Shown here: positions 25,375-34,945 of the stretch, piece after piece | Numbering within the stretch: the first letter of the stretch is position 1 | Layout of the letters: each line of letters opens with the position of its first letter | NCBI GenBank assembly: GCA_964506245.1 | Contig: CAZDKK010000018.1 | Location: 14,178-78,177, forward strand | Reading direction: 5' to 3' | Length of the DNA: 64,000 bases | Source: CAZDKK01 sp964506245 | Lineage (GTDB): Bacteria; Eisenbacteria; RBG-16-71-46; CAIMUX01; WJJG01 | Position numbers and translations under genes: made by a program | Notes under the pieces: generated by a model | What the model saw: the letters and a program-made list of their open reading frames with translations, nothing else | The model's database searches: none | Told to the model about the DNA's origin: nothing

Positions 25375-28047
25375 CTACGGCGCCGGCCAACCGGGGAAGA
25401 TGTACTCGACCTGACGTACCGCGTAGGCGCGAGGATAGGCGTGGCGGTTCGTGAAGGTGACCTCGATGCGCAACGGTCCGCTCGACCGCACGCAACCCCT
25501 CGCGAACCGGGCGCTCATCTGGCGCAGGTCGGTGGTGACCGGCAGCGCCGACCGGCAGTCGTTCCTCGCGTTTGTGGCCACCTCGAGCCCCAGCAGCGTT
25601 GAGGCCTCCTGCGCGCAACCGGTGAGCTTGACCTCCACCCCGCAGCAGCGCGTGTCCAGATCGAGCCCTTGGCCGGAGGCGAGCGCCGGGAAGAAGCTCG
25701 CCGTGAGGTCGTCGTCCGGGCGGAGGATGAGGGCGCTGCCGTCGGCGGGCAGCCAGGCGGGCGATCCGATCTGGTGCGTCTCCTCGGCGTCGAAGACGAG
25801 GTCGACCCGCCCGCTCCACAGCGGGTTGTTGGTGTGCGCCACCCAGCCGCCACCCTCGGCGGCGAAGCTCAGGTAGACCGACGCGCGGATCTCGAAGTCG
25901 GCCGCGCTCGTGTCGGCCGCCAGCGAGGTCAAGTCGGTCACGGCGATTCGGTAGCCGGTGCCCGCACCGGCGCAGGGCTGAGGCTCCCACGCGAAGCGGC
26001 CGGTGTTGGCGGCGACGGCTGCGAGGGTCTGGCAGAGCACGCCGCCGTGCAACAGGTCGATGCGCACCTGCTCGCCGCACGTGGCGGAGGGATCCCAGGT
26101 GATGAATTCCTCGCTGCCGCTCACGAGCGACTCGCCCCCGTCGGGCCAGAGCAGGTCGAGCTCGCACGCGTCGAGGATCGAGAAGGGCCCGTAGCTCTGA
26201 TCGACCCCGGTGCCGCCCGGCTCCGTGATGCGGATTCGATAGCCGGCCTCATGCCCACCCACCTGCTGCGCCCGCCAGTCGAAGCGGCCGGTGTTGGGGG
26301 CCGCCGAGGCGAGCTGGGCGCAGAGCACGCCATCGCGCAGCAGGTCGATCGCGACGACCTCGGCGCAGGCCCCGGTCGGCAGCCAGTTGACCGTCTCGAC
26401 GCGCCCGGCGACCCACGCCTCGCCCCCGTTCGGCGCGTAGAGCCGCAGCGCGCAAGCCCCCTCGATCGCAAAGGTCCCGGGGCTCTCCCCTCCCCGGCCG
26501 CTGGCCAGGTCGGTGACGCGCACGCGATAGCCGGCCGTGGCGGACCCGCATCGCTCGGCGATCCAGGCGTAGCTGCCGCTGTTGGGGACGCCCGTGGCGA
26601 TGGTGCGGCAGACGGCGCCCGCCCGCAGCAGATCGATCGCCACCGGCCCGTTGCAGGTGCCCGCGCGCAGCCAGGTGATCTCCGCCCTGGCGCCCTCGAG
26701 CAGCACCTCGCCGCCCTGGGGTGCGGTCACCGTGATGGCGCAGGGTTGGAAGATCGAGAAGCTGCCGTCGCTCGCGTCCGCGGCGCCGCTGGTGAGGTCG
26801 GTCACGCGGATGGCGTAGCCGTCTGGCTGGCCGCTGCACTGGCTGGCGGTCCAGATGAAGGTGCCGGTGTTCGGCGTGGCGGCCGAGATCGTCTGGCAGG
26901 GGCTTCCCGCGCGCAGAAGGTCGATCGCCACCAGCTCCCCGCAGGCGCCCTCCCAGTCCCAGCTGATCAGGTAGGGCTCGCCGGCCGCCCACGTCTCGCC
27001 GCCGTTCGGGAAAACCAGCGCGGGCGCGCACGAATCGCCCGCCTCGAGGATGCTGAAGGGCCCGTCGCTTTCATCCGAAGCGCCCCCGGCCGTGTCGGTG
27101 ACGCGGATGAAGTACCCCTCGCTCGCCTCCCCCAGGCGGTGCGCGACCCAGGCGTGGCTCCCGTCGTTCGGCACGCCCGCGGCGATCAGCTCCTGCAGAG
27201 ATGCGCTCGGATGGACCAGCGTGAGGTCGACCGTCGGCCCGCACGTGGTCGCGCTCTCCCACGTGATCGTGTGGATGCGACCCTCGACCCAGCGCTCGCC
27301 CCCGTTGGGCGCGAGCAGGGTCACGCTGCACGGGGCGGGCGGGAGGCCCAGCAGGGTGAGGTTGCAGTTGTTCTCGTCCCAGGCGCCGCTCGCTAGGTCG
27401 GTGACGCGAATCCGGTACTGGGTCGAGTCGGATGAACAGGGGCAGACGACCCAGTCGAACGATCCGTCGTTCGGCGTCACCTCGGTCACGCACCGGCAGG
27501 GCTCCGAGTTCTGGATCAGCTCGATCATCACCGTGCCGCCGCACAAGATGCCTTCGCTGCTCCAGGCGATGTGCATGACCTGGCCCTCGATCCACACGCG
27601 GTCGCGGTCGGGCTCGGTCACCTGGACCGTGCAGTCCGAACTCGGAATCGCCACGGTGAAGGGCTGGTCGCTCACATCCAGCGCGGTGGAGGCGGCGTCG
27701 CTCACGCGGATCTGGTAGCCGGTCGTGTCCTGGCCGCAGACCGTGCAGGTCCAGTCGAAGGTGCCGGTGTTGGCAGCCGAGTTGGCGATGATCGTGCAGA
27801 CCTGACCGCCCCGCAGCAGGGCAATGTCGACGGTGGAGCCAATGCCCTCGGTGAGCCAGGTGATCGTCTGGATGCTGCCGGCCTGCCAGCTCTCGCCGCC
27901 GTTCGGGGCGATCACGGTGACCTCGCGCAGCTCGCCATCGCCGAAGTGGGACACGGGCTGCAGCCGCTCTTCTTCCAGGCAGCCGCAGGCCAGCGCGATG
28001 GCCATTGCGGGAGCCAACCGCAGCGCGGCCTTGCATGGGCGTGACAT
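25375..28047 (-). CDS. Lipoprotein with seven PNGGE-type Ig-like repeats (Kre9/KNH-like)
   Basis: An 890-residue exported protein. A lipoprotein signal reads MAIALACGC. Seven repeats of about 95 residues follow, each opening with a version of APNGGESWQAGSIQTITW and containing an IDLLR-G..C.TIA....NTG.F.W core and a YRIRVTDLASG ending with DxSDGPF. This is the pattern of the Ser/Thr-rich Kre9/KNH beta-sandwich repeats seen in many FCB and candidate-phylum surface proteins. The last 180 residues form a different Cys-containing domain (HTNNPLWSGRVDLVFDAEE and further). Each repeat has about two Cys, consistent with disulfides outside the cell. The function is unknown; a structural or adhesive envelope role is inferred. 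Confidence 0.85.
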   Translation of the reverse strand: MSRPCKAALRLAPAMAIALACGCLEEERLQPVSHFGDGELREVTVIAPNGGESWQAGSIQTITWLTEGIGSTVDIALLRGGQVCTIIANSAANTGTFDWTCTVCGQDTTGYQIRVSDAASTALDVSDQPFTVAIPSSDCTVQVTEPDRDRVWIEGQVMHIAWSSEGILCGGTVMIELIQNSEPCRCVTEVTPNDGSFDWVVCPCSSDSTQYRIRVTDLASGAWDENNCNLTLLGLPPAPCSVTLLAPNGGERWVEGRIHTITWESATTCGPTVDLTLVHPSASLQELIAAGVPNDGSHAWVAHRLGEASEGYFIRVTDTAGGASDESDGPFSILEAGDSCAPALVFPNGGETWAAGEPYLISWDWEGACGELVAIDLLRAGSPCQTISAATPNTGTFIWTASQCSGQPDGYAIRVTDLTSGAADASDGSFSIFQPCAITVTAPQGGEVLLEGARAEITWLRAGTCNGPVAIDLLRAGAVCRTIATGVPNSGSYAWIAERCGSATAGYRVRVTDLASGRGGESPGTFAIEGACALRLYAPNGGEAWVAGRVETVNWLPTGACAEVVAIDLLRDGVLCAQLASAAPNTGRFDWRAQQVGGHEAGYRIRITEPGGTGVDQSYGPFSILDACELDLLWPDGGESLVSGSEEFITWDPSATCGEQVRIDLLHGGVLCQTLAAVAANTGRFAWEPQPCAGAGTGYRIAVTDLTSLAADTSAADFEIRASVYLSFAAEGGGWVAHTNNPLWSGRVDLVFDAEETHQIGSPAWLPADGSALILRPDDDLTASFFPALASGQGLDLDTRCCGVEVKLTGCAQEASTLLGLEVATNARNDCRSALPVTTDLRQMSARFARGCVRSSGPLRIEVTFTNRHAYPRAYAVRQVEYIFPGWPAP

Positions 28048-28222
28048 CCCCGCGCCCTCCTCATGTTCGGGCGGCGGCCGCGTCCTCGGCCACTCGTCCT
28101 CCTGCCTGCGGATCCTGGACGAGGCCCGGCAGACAGGTGGTCCTTCTCAACCAATCTCGGCCGAGGGACGGCGCACCTTGAGGTTGGGACGGGAAGGGAC
28201 GAAGGGCCTGGATCTGGCGGGA

Positions 28223-28897
28223 TCAGCGCAGGTCAACGACGCTGTTCATGATCGACAGGTTGCGGCCGGCGCAGACGAAGAGCTTGCGCTGGCTGCGATC
28301 GTCCGTGGGCACAAAGGGGCCCCACGGGCCCGTCGCCAGGCGGTCCAGGAACCGCGCGACCTGAGCCTCGGTGCCGCAAGCTCGCAGGTCCACGTGGTAC
28401 GGGGGGAAGCAGGGCCCGGTCGTGTGCGCGAGGAGCGAGCGCTCGGCCAGCGCCAGGCCGCAGGAGTCGATCCGCGCGCCCACGGCCTCGACCGCCGCTA
28501 CCCACTCGGAGTCCGCGAGGGGCGCAACCGACCCGACCTGCGCGAAGAGCGGCGTGTCGACGCCCAGCCGCTCGCACGCGGGTCCGCCTCGGGGCCCCTC
28601 GCCCGGGGCGAGCAACTCGACCAGCGCGGCTTGCGCGGCGCTGTCGGAGAAGGCAGCCAATCCGTACGCGCGCTCGGTCGTCTGGCACCCCCCCACACGC
28701 ATGACCGGACCCTCCGGTGGCGGGCTCGCGCCGCGGCCGGCGTCCCGGCTGCCGCCCGCCGCGAGCGCGGGCAGCGCGGCCAGGGTGAGCGCGAGGGCGA
28801 TCCGGGCGGGGCGCGCAATCGGCACCCGCCGAGCGCGACGGGGGATTGCCACGCGCCGAGCCCGGTGGGCCATCGGTGCATGTCGCCGCGGGGACAT
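28223..28897 (-). CDS. Secreted protein of unknown function, coupled to the HEAT/GxDxY protein
   Basis: I do not recognise this 224-residue protein. The ATG at 28897 overlaps the stop of the preceding gene (TGATG), showing translational coupling. A very Arg-rich N-terminus with repeated RRARRVPIA-like motifs is followed by a hydrophobic signal segment (IALALTLAALPALAAGG), so it is exported. The mature part contains paired cysteines (GGCQTTERAYGL, GPACERLG, DSCGLAL, GPCFPPYHVDLRACGT) and ends RKLFVCAGRNLSIMNSVVDL. The coupling suggests it works with the large exported protein encoded before it. Confidence 0.75.
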   Translation of the reverse strand: MSPRRHAPMAHRARRVAIPRRARRVPIARPARIALALTLAALPALAAGGSRDAGRGASPPPEGPVMRVGGCQTTERAYGLAAFSDSAAQAALVELLAPGEGPRGGPACERLGVDTPLFAQVGSVAPLADSEWVAAVEAVGARIDSCGLALAERSLLAHTTGPCFPPYHVDLRACGTEAQVARFLDRLATGPWGPFVPTDDRSQRKLFVCAGRNLSIMNSVVDLR

Positions 28898-31800
28898 CAC
28901 CGTTTCTCCAGTTCCTCCTGCACCTCGAGGGCGCGCTCGTACGCGCGCCGCACCAGTGGGTCAGCTTCATCCTGCATCCGCAGGCGCAAGAAGTCGAGGG
29001 TCGGATCGCCGCCCAGGATCGCCAGGCCCTCGACCGCGGCGGCGCGGGCGGGCGCGTTGCCCATCGCCCAGGGGCCGTCCAGGGCGGCCATGAGCGTGCG
29101 GCGCGCCAGGCCCCGCGCTTCGACGGCGCGCTCGCCGGTCGAGTCGCGCAGCGCGGCCGCGAGGACACCGAGGGTGTGGAGCGCGATCCGGCGCTGCCCG
29201 GCCAGAGACCCGGCGCCGTTCAGCTCCGCGCAGAGCGGCGCGATCGATGACGCGCCGAAGCTGCGTAGCACCTCGCGGGCCGCGGCGCGTACCGTGAAGA
29301 CGGGGTCGCCCAGCAGCGTGACGAACTGCGGCACGGAGGTCGAGTCCTTGAGGTCGCGCAGCGCGCCGACCGTCACGATGCGCCGGCGCTCGAGCGGATC
29401 GCGCAGGAAGGGCCGGAGCGCGGGGGCCGACTCGGGCTTGCCGATCATCCCGAGCGCCCCGATGAGCTGCGTCCAGCGCCGCTCCTGCTTGCGGTCGCGC
29501 AGCATCGCCTCCATCGGCGCGCGGGCCTCGGCCCGCTTCAGGTTCCCGAGCAGGCTGATGACATTGCGCTGCGTCTGTGGGATGTCCGACGCGAGCAGCG
29601 GCAGCACGCGCGCGGCGAAGGAGTCGGGGTAGGCCTTCGACAGATCCTCGATCGCCCGGTATTCGAGACTCTCGCGCGTCGACAGCTTCTCGGCCACCAC
29701 GTAGTCGACGGCGGGAATGCCCTTGGTGACGAGCGCCTTGCGGGCGCGGGCGACCTTCTCGCGCGCGCTGCCGACTTCCCAGATCGACGCGGTCTTGAAC
29801 AGCTCCTCGACCGTGCGGGCCGAGTCCTGCGCGGTGAGCACGATCTCCGGCACGACCTCGCCCGGGAAGACGACGTCGCGGTCGAGGTCGATCCCGGCGC
29901 CGTAGGCCTGCTGGCACCAGACGGCGCCGTCCGCCCCCGGCGAGTTCGCGGGGTAGGTGTCGCGGCCCTCGAGGTCGAGGAAGATGCCGGCGCCGCAGAA
30001 GCCCCGGGCCCAGGTCAGGCTGCCCTGTCCCCCACCGTACGTCGCGTAGAAGTCGTCGCCCTGCTCGTCGATGAGGATGGCCGAGGAGTTGGTGATGCTG
30101 AAGCCGTGGGCCGCGTCGGTCATGTAGTAGTCGCGGCCGCCCTCGTCGAGCAGCATGCCGACGGAGAGATCGTGCGCCGTGCCTTGGACCACGCCGTTCT
30201 TGGAGATGTACTGGTCGTCGCCGCCGCGGTCCCACAGCGAGCCGATCGCCAGGTGGATGCCGGCGCCCTGCCCGTACTGCGTCTCGAGGTAGCGGTCGTT
30301 GCCCCCCCCGTCGAAGAGGAAGCCCAGCGCGTACCAGTAGGCTGCGCCCTGGGCGTAGACCTCGGCGTCGTAGTAGTCGTTGCCTGCTTCGTCGATCAGG
30401 ATCCCGACACCGCCCGCGGCGCGCGGGCGGAAGCCGATCGAGAAGCCCTGCGACAGGGACTGGAAATCGTGCGGCAGGAGCGGCGTGTGCAGGTAGCGCC
30501 CTCCGGACCGGTAGGTGTCGTTCCCCTCGCGATCGTAGAGCAGGCCGGCGCCGAAGGTGGACGCGAAGCCCTGCGACTGGCGCGCGCAGATGTAGGTGTC
30601 GTTCTCGTCGTAGCGCAGCGGGCGCGCGCCCGTGCCCGGCACGGCGATCAGGCCGGCGTCGAAGGCGCGGTCGGGCTCGAGCTCGGGGCCGGGCGGCGCG
30701 TCGGGTCCGCAGTCGGAGATGAGCACGCCGAGCCCGAAGGCGCCCGAGCCCTGCGCGAGGTTGCGGCCCTCGAAGAGGTCCGCGCCCGCGCCGTCGTAGA
30801 GCAGGCCCGCGCCGAAGAAGCCGGCGCCGCAGCTCCCGTCCTCGCCGCGGTAGATGTCGTCGCCCGCAAGGTCGAGCAGCGCGGCGATGCCCAGCACCGC
30901 GCCGCCGATCGCGTAGGAGCGCTCGCGCGCCTCGTAGAGGTCGTCGCCGGCGAGGTCCACCACCGCCGACAGCGGCCGCAGGAGGGTGCCCACGGCCGAG
31001 GCCGCGCGGCCGCGGTAGACGTCGTCGCCGCCGGGCTCGATCAGGAAGGCGATCTTGTCGAGCGCGCTGGCCTCGTAGACGTTGGGTCCCGGGCCGCCGA
31101 CCACGAAGAGGCCCCATGGCGTTTCGGTCGCCATGGTGATCGGGCCGGCGATGCCCTCGAAGCCGAGCGACGCGGGCGGGAGCTGGATGCCACGGCTGCC
31201 CGCGGCGAGGGCTGCCAGGCCGTTCCAGAAGCCCCGCGTGGCGCGCGTGAGCGCTACGCGGTCGAGCTTGACAGCCAGATCGAGGAGCAGGTCCTCGTCG
31301 ACCTCAACCGTCGTGTCGACGGGCGCGCCGCGCTCGAAGTGCAGGCTCCCCTTGCGCGCCTTCTCGGCCGGCTCCTCCCAGTTGCCCCAGACCGCGGGGG
31401 CGAGGATGAGGAGGTTCTGGCGGTCCGTGTCGGTGAGCCGGCGGAAGGCCTGCGCGAGGTCTTGGTCGGCCGCGCGGGCACAGGCGAGGAAGGCGTCTAA
31501 GCGCTGTTCGAGGTCGACACCCTCGGCGTAGACGCGCCCGGCCTCGGCCTCGCGGCCGGGCCAGGGCCCGGGCGGCAGGGCGCGATCGTCGGGCGCGTCG
31601 ATGAGGCGCGCGAGCTCGGCCGACACCGCGGCCGGGTCGTTCACCGCTGCGCGCAGGTTCGCCAGCGTCTCGGTCTGCCATCCGGGCAGGCGCAGCGGGT
31701 CGTTCAGGATTTCCTCGATCAGCGCCAGGCGGAAGGTGTCGTCCTCGGCATAGAGCTTGTCGAAGCCGAGCTCGGCCGGGGCGATGTCGAGGTCGTCCAG

Positions 31801-32013
31801 GGCGCGCAGGAGCGTCGCGGCGGCGAGCGAGTCGAGGCCGGGGACGGCGGTGGCCCCCGGTGCGCGCGGGGCGGGCGGGCTCGCGGCTGGAGCAGCGCCG
31901 GCGGGCGGGACGCCTGCCGCGGGAGCGATCACGGCCGCGCTGATCGAGCCAATCAGAAGCGCGAGCAGCAAAATGGCTGCGAAGGTTCTGCGATTCATCG
32001 AGACGATGTCCAT
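28897..32013 (-). CDS. Exported protein with GxDxY beta-repeats and C-terminal HEAT repeats
   Basis: A 1038-residue protein; GGGAGA precedes the ATG at 32013. The signal peptide is AAILLLALLIGSISAAVIAP. A mostly helical region follows to about residue 270. Between about 290 and 650 there are about a dozen short units of the kind GGDDVYRGRA, AGDDLYEARE, AGADLFEGRN, EGNDTYRSGG, AGNDYYDAEV and GGNDRYLETQ. They resemble the Ca-binding GGxGxDxYx nonapeptides of RTX-type parallel beta-rolls but are spaced further apart. The C-terminal 250 residues are HEAT repeats (for example TQRNVISLLGNLKRAEARAP, VTVGALRDLKD, VRAAAREVLRSFG). I know no named function; a scaffold or binding role outside the cytoplasm is inferred. 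Confidence 0.82.
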   Translation of the reverse strand: MDIVSMNRRTFAAILLLALLIGSISAAVIAPAAGVPPAGAAPAASPPAPRAPGATAVPGLDSLAAATLLRALDDLDIAPAELGFDKLYAEDDTFRLALIEEILNDPLRLPGWQTETLANLRAAVNDPAAVSAELARLIDAPDDRALPPGPWPGREAEAGRVYAEGVDLEQRLDAFLACARAADQDLAQAFRRLTDTDRQNLLILAPAVWGNWEEPAEKARKGSLHFERGAPVDTTVEVDEDLLLDLAVKLDRVALTRATRGFWNGLAALAAGSRGIQLPPASLGFEGIAGPITMATETPWGLFVVGGPGPNVYEASALDKIAFLIEPGGDDVYRGRAASAVGTLLRPLSAVVDLAGDDLYEARERSYAIGGAVLGIAALLDLAGDDIYRGEDGSCGAGFFGAGLLYDGAGADLFEGRNLAQGSGAFGLGVLISDCGPDAPPGPELEPDRAFDAGLIAVPGTGARPLRYDENDTYICARQSQGFASTFGAGLLYDREGNDTYRSGGRYLHTPLLPHDFQSLSQGFSIGFRPRAAGGVGILIDEAGNDYYDAEVYAQGAAYWYALGFLFDGGGNDRYLETQYGQGAGIHLAIGSLWDRGGDDQYISKNGVVQGTAHDLSVGMLLDEGGRDYYMTDAAHGFSITNSSAILIDEQGDDFYATYGGGQGSLTWARGFCGAGIFLDLEGRDTYPANSPGADGAVWCQQAYGAGIDLDRDVVFPGEVVPEIVLTAQDSARTVEELFKTASIWEVGSAREKVARARKALVTKGIPAVDYVVAEKLSTRESLEYRAIEDLSKAYPDSFAARVLPLLASDIPQTQRNVISLLGNLKRAEARAPMEAMLRDRKQERRWTQLIGALGMIGKPESAPALRPFLRDPLERRRIVTVGALRDLKDSTSVPQFVTLLGDPVFTVRAAAREVLRSFGASSIAPLCAELNGAGSLAGQRRIALHTLGVLAAALRDSTGERAVEARGLARRTLMAALDGPWAMGNAPARAAAVEGLAILGGDPTLDFLRLRMQDEADPLVRRAYERALEVQEELEKR

Positions 32014-32659
32014 CGTGTTCTCTCCCGGATCGGAGCGCGAGGTCCGAGGCTCATGAAACCCCACGGCTGCTGACAGCACCGCTTGGTGCAGAGCCGGAGT
32101 CGTGTGGCGAGGCCCGAGCCCGCGGCCGACATCGCGGAACCTGCAACGAGTCGCTCCCAGATGCAAGCAGATAGAGCAGATAGAGCGGCATCCGCACGAA
32201 CGGGATGGGCGTGAGGAGCATGGTTGGCGATGAGCGCGCCCTGTTGGGTGTACTCATCACCCATCTCACCCTGCATGGTCACATCTTCGGCGCGATCTGC
32301 TCGTAGCACTTTGAACCGTCACTCCTCACTTCCCTCGCGCTGTCGAGGGCTTTCATTGAGCACCTTCCCCTCGCGAAGTGCGGATGCGATGAATGAGCAG
32401 CAGCACCGGGACCTGGCATCGCGCCGGGTGGCCGCGAGAACCAGTTGCCTGTCCTGAGTCCACACTTCTCCTCGGCGCCTGCACTCCACCTCGACATCAC
32501 TCGCAGAATGTGGCTCAATCTCCCCGTTGGCATGCTGGTTCTTGTGAAGCGATGCGGGGCAGGCCTCCGACACACGAACGGAGACCACCGAGTCATGCGA
32601 CATAGATGAACGAACATCGAGCAGGCAGGGCACACCGTTTGACTGTGCATATTCAAGCC
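32014..32659. other. 646-base divergent intergenic region, little recognisable content
   Basis: The longest gene-free stretch in the window, between divergent genes. A 9-bp tandem duplication (GCAGATAGA at 32167-32175 and 32176-32184) is the only clear repeat. Open frames here have no ribosome-binding site, known domain or consistent codon use. Base composition is less GC-rich than the flanking genes, as expected for a regulatory region. I see no convincing promoter. Confidence 0.45.
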
Positions 32660-34861
32660 ATGACGCGGCCCCGGGTGACCCCTCTTGGGGGCCAGGGATC
32701 TGGGCGAGCGCGTCCCGCGCGAGGCCTGTCACCTGGTCAACATGCGGTACCAGCCTTCGTCCCCGTCTGGCTGGGGACGTTCCTCGTCTGGTTGGGGTGG
32801 GCATGCCCTGCCGTCGCCACGACAACCATCCCATGCGGCGACGAAGCCACGTTGATCGTGAACGGCGATGGAACGGCGAGTGTTCGTACGGGGCACGATG
32901 GACCGGGACTCGAGATGGCAGGTTGGTCACTCGATACGGATCAGGGAACCATCCGTCTGGCTGACCTCGTCCCCAGCGTCGCGGCGGAGGAGAGGACCGA
33001 CAGCTCGATCGTCCGGATCCTGGCGGGGGGCGAGCGGGTCGCCGTGGCTCTGACCTACACCGCCTTCCCCGCGAGACGGGAGCTGCGTATAGCGCTCGAG
33101 GTCGATTACCTGCAGTCGTGCGAACTTACGCGTGGCGGTCTGGACGTCGAATTCGATCCAGCTTTGGTGCTCTACCGAGGCCCGCACGCGATCGTCTGCC
33201 GCGACGCTGCCCGCAACCAGCAGCAGACGCTCTACACACAACGAGCGATTCTGGCGGTAGACCAGGCCCGCGGCCGCGCGTTCTGCGTGCACGGGCTGCA
33301 CCATGGGGCACTCGGGGTAGAACTGCTCTCGGAAGACGGCTTCCTCTTCTACGATGGCGAAGCTCACTGCACCGTGTTGAGGCGACCGACCTACGAGGAG
33401 GTCGGGGAGCACCGCTCGACCCGCCGGGAGGCCGGCGCGCACGATGTGATGAAGGTGCTTCTGGCACTGGACCCCGATCGGCCCACCGCCTGGATCAACA
33501 CCTTCCCCGGCGCCTGCCCGGCGGCCTTCACCCTGGTCGACGACGCCGACGGCGAAAGGCGCGAGCTGCTGCTGGCCGCCTACTACGGGGCGTCCGACAC
33601 GGCAAGCGCTGGTTTCCGTCGGGGTGGTCTGTTGGGCCACGGCCTCGAGACGACACGCACGATCTTCGCCAACTCCCGGCTATACGACGTCTGGGACCGC
33701 TTGCAGGCTGATGGCGTGGAGATCGCTCTGCACACGCCGACTGGCCAGGCAGACTCTGCGGGTCTGACCGCCGAGTGTCTGGCGGAGCTTGTACCCCGTT
33801 ACCGAATCCGCCAGTGGGTCGACCATGCCGTCTCGGGCAACCCGGAGGACCTCAACTTCCGCGGCAGCTACCCGCCGGACGATAATCCCTTCTACGTCCT
33901 GGATCTGCTGGAGGAGTACCACTTTGATTACGCGTGGGTGGAAGGCAACATGTTCCGCGGCTTCGACGCCTTCCGCGATCGCCGTGAGCTTCCGCACCAC
34001 CTCGACGCCGTCGATGATCCAGGGGTGCCGGGGCAGTTGCTCGTCTACGGTCGGGGTGGTGGCGTCTTCTTTGAGAACTACTGGAGCTGTATGCGGGATG
34101 TCGTGACACCCCCCGCATTGGAGGAGCTGACGCTCACGGCCGGCCTGGCGGTTCTCTACACACACATGTGCCTCGTGCGGTACCATGGCGCGGACGTGGG
34201 GTACCTCGAGCAGGATGGAGACACGTGGGTGGTCAAGCCGGAGGCAGAGGAGCTTCTCTCGCTATTGGAGCAGCGCAAGGATGCGGGGGAGCTCTGGGTC
34301 GCTCCGGCTGCCACGATCTTCGATCGGTTGCGGGCCATCGACTCGCTGGTTCTGACAGACTTGGGGGATCTCCCTGACGGCCGCGCAGCAATGCGCTTGT
34401 CGAATAGAGGGGCGCTCCCCCTCGAGGATTTGGGCGTCTACCTGCAGAATTGCACTTCGATTTCGATTGGCGGTCGGCCGGTCACACCGACCGATGGGGG
34501 ATGGATCACTGTCCCAAGGTTGGATGCCGGGGCTGAGATCCTGATCGAAGCTCGGCCACTATTTCCGGCCGGGGCCGTAGGTCGCATCGTAGCTCTGCCC
34601 AATCCGTGCCGGGGAGCTTCCGGGTTGTACTTCGAGCTCTCTCCCGACGAGGCCGATGGGACCGAACTGGAGGTCCAGATCCAGGACTGCCTCGGACGGG
34701 TACTATGGGGGGGCAGTCCCCACGAGGTCGGCCCGGGCCGATTCCGGGTCGAGTGGGACGGACGCGATGCTCGCGGTCGGCCCGTCCCGTCGGGGCGCTA
34801 CTGGGCCCACCTGCTCCCGACGACCCGGTCGCGAATCGCCGCGATCATGCTGGTACGTTGA
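32660..34861 (+). CDS. Secreted NodB-like polysaccharide deacetylase-type protein with FlgD-like C-terminus
   Basis: The start is uncertain: ATGs at 32606 and 32660 are in frame but neither has a clear ribosome-binding site. I use 32660 (733 residues). A hydrophobic export signal (VWLGTFLVWLGWACPAVAT) precedes a beta-rich domain. A region of about 300 residues then resembles the NodB fold: CPAAFTLVDDADG at the position of the metal-binding TFDDG motif, GVEIALHTPTG at the position of the HxxxH motif, and later HFDYAWVEGNMFRGF. The metal-binding His pair is not clearly complete, so activity is uncertain. The last 90 residues are a FlgD-like, T9SS-type domain (VALPNPCRG, IQDCLGRVLW, PVPSGRYWAHLLP). 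Probably acts on or near surface polysaccharide. Confidence 0.72.
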   Translation: MTRPRVTPLGGQGSGRARPARGLSPGQHAVPAFVPVWLGTFLVWLGWACPAVATTTIPCGDEATLIVNGDGTASVRTGHDGPGLEMAGWSLDTDQGTIRLADLVPSVAAEERTDSSIVRILAGGERVAVALTYTAFPARRELRIALEVDYLQSCELTRGGLDVEFDPALVLYRGPHAIVCRDAARNQQQTLYTQRAILAVDQARGRAFCVHGLHHGALGVELLSEDGFLFYDGEAHCTVLRRPTYEEVGEHRSTRREAGAHDVMKVLLALDPDRPTAWINTFPGACPAAFTLVDDADGERRELLLAAYYGASDTASAGFRRGGLLGHGLETTRTIFANSRLYDVWDRLQADGVEIALHTPTGQADSAGLTAECLAELVPRYRIRQWVDHAVSGNPEDLNFRGSYPPDDNPFYVLDLLEEYHFDYAWVEGNMFRGFDAFRDRRELPHHLDAVDDPGVPGQLLVYGRGGGVFFENYWSCMRDVVTPPALEELTLTAGLAVLYTHMCLVRYHGADVGYLEQDGDTWVVKPEAEELLSLLEQRKDAGELWVAPAATIFDRLRAIDSLVLTDLGDLPDGRAAMRLSNRGALPLEDLGVYLQNCTSISIGGRPVTPTDGGWITVPRLDAGAEILIEARPLFPAGAVGRIVALPNPCRGASGLYFELSPDEADGTELEVQIQDCLGRVLWGGSPHEVGPGRFRVEWDGRDARGRPVPSGRYWAHLLPTTRSRIAAIMLVR

Positions 34862-34945
34862 GAAACAGGCTCCGCTGGCAGAGGGCCCGTGTAGCAGGAA
34901 TCGGCGCCCTGGGAACGGCAAAAAGGGCCATGGAGCCGTAACGCC

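Noticed and set aside
32319..32930. 203-codon minus-strand frame in the 32-kb intergenic region
   Set aside because: It overlaps the start of the deacetylase-like gene, has no good ribosome-binding site, and its second half shows no recognisable fold. Not strong enough to annotate.
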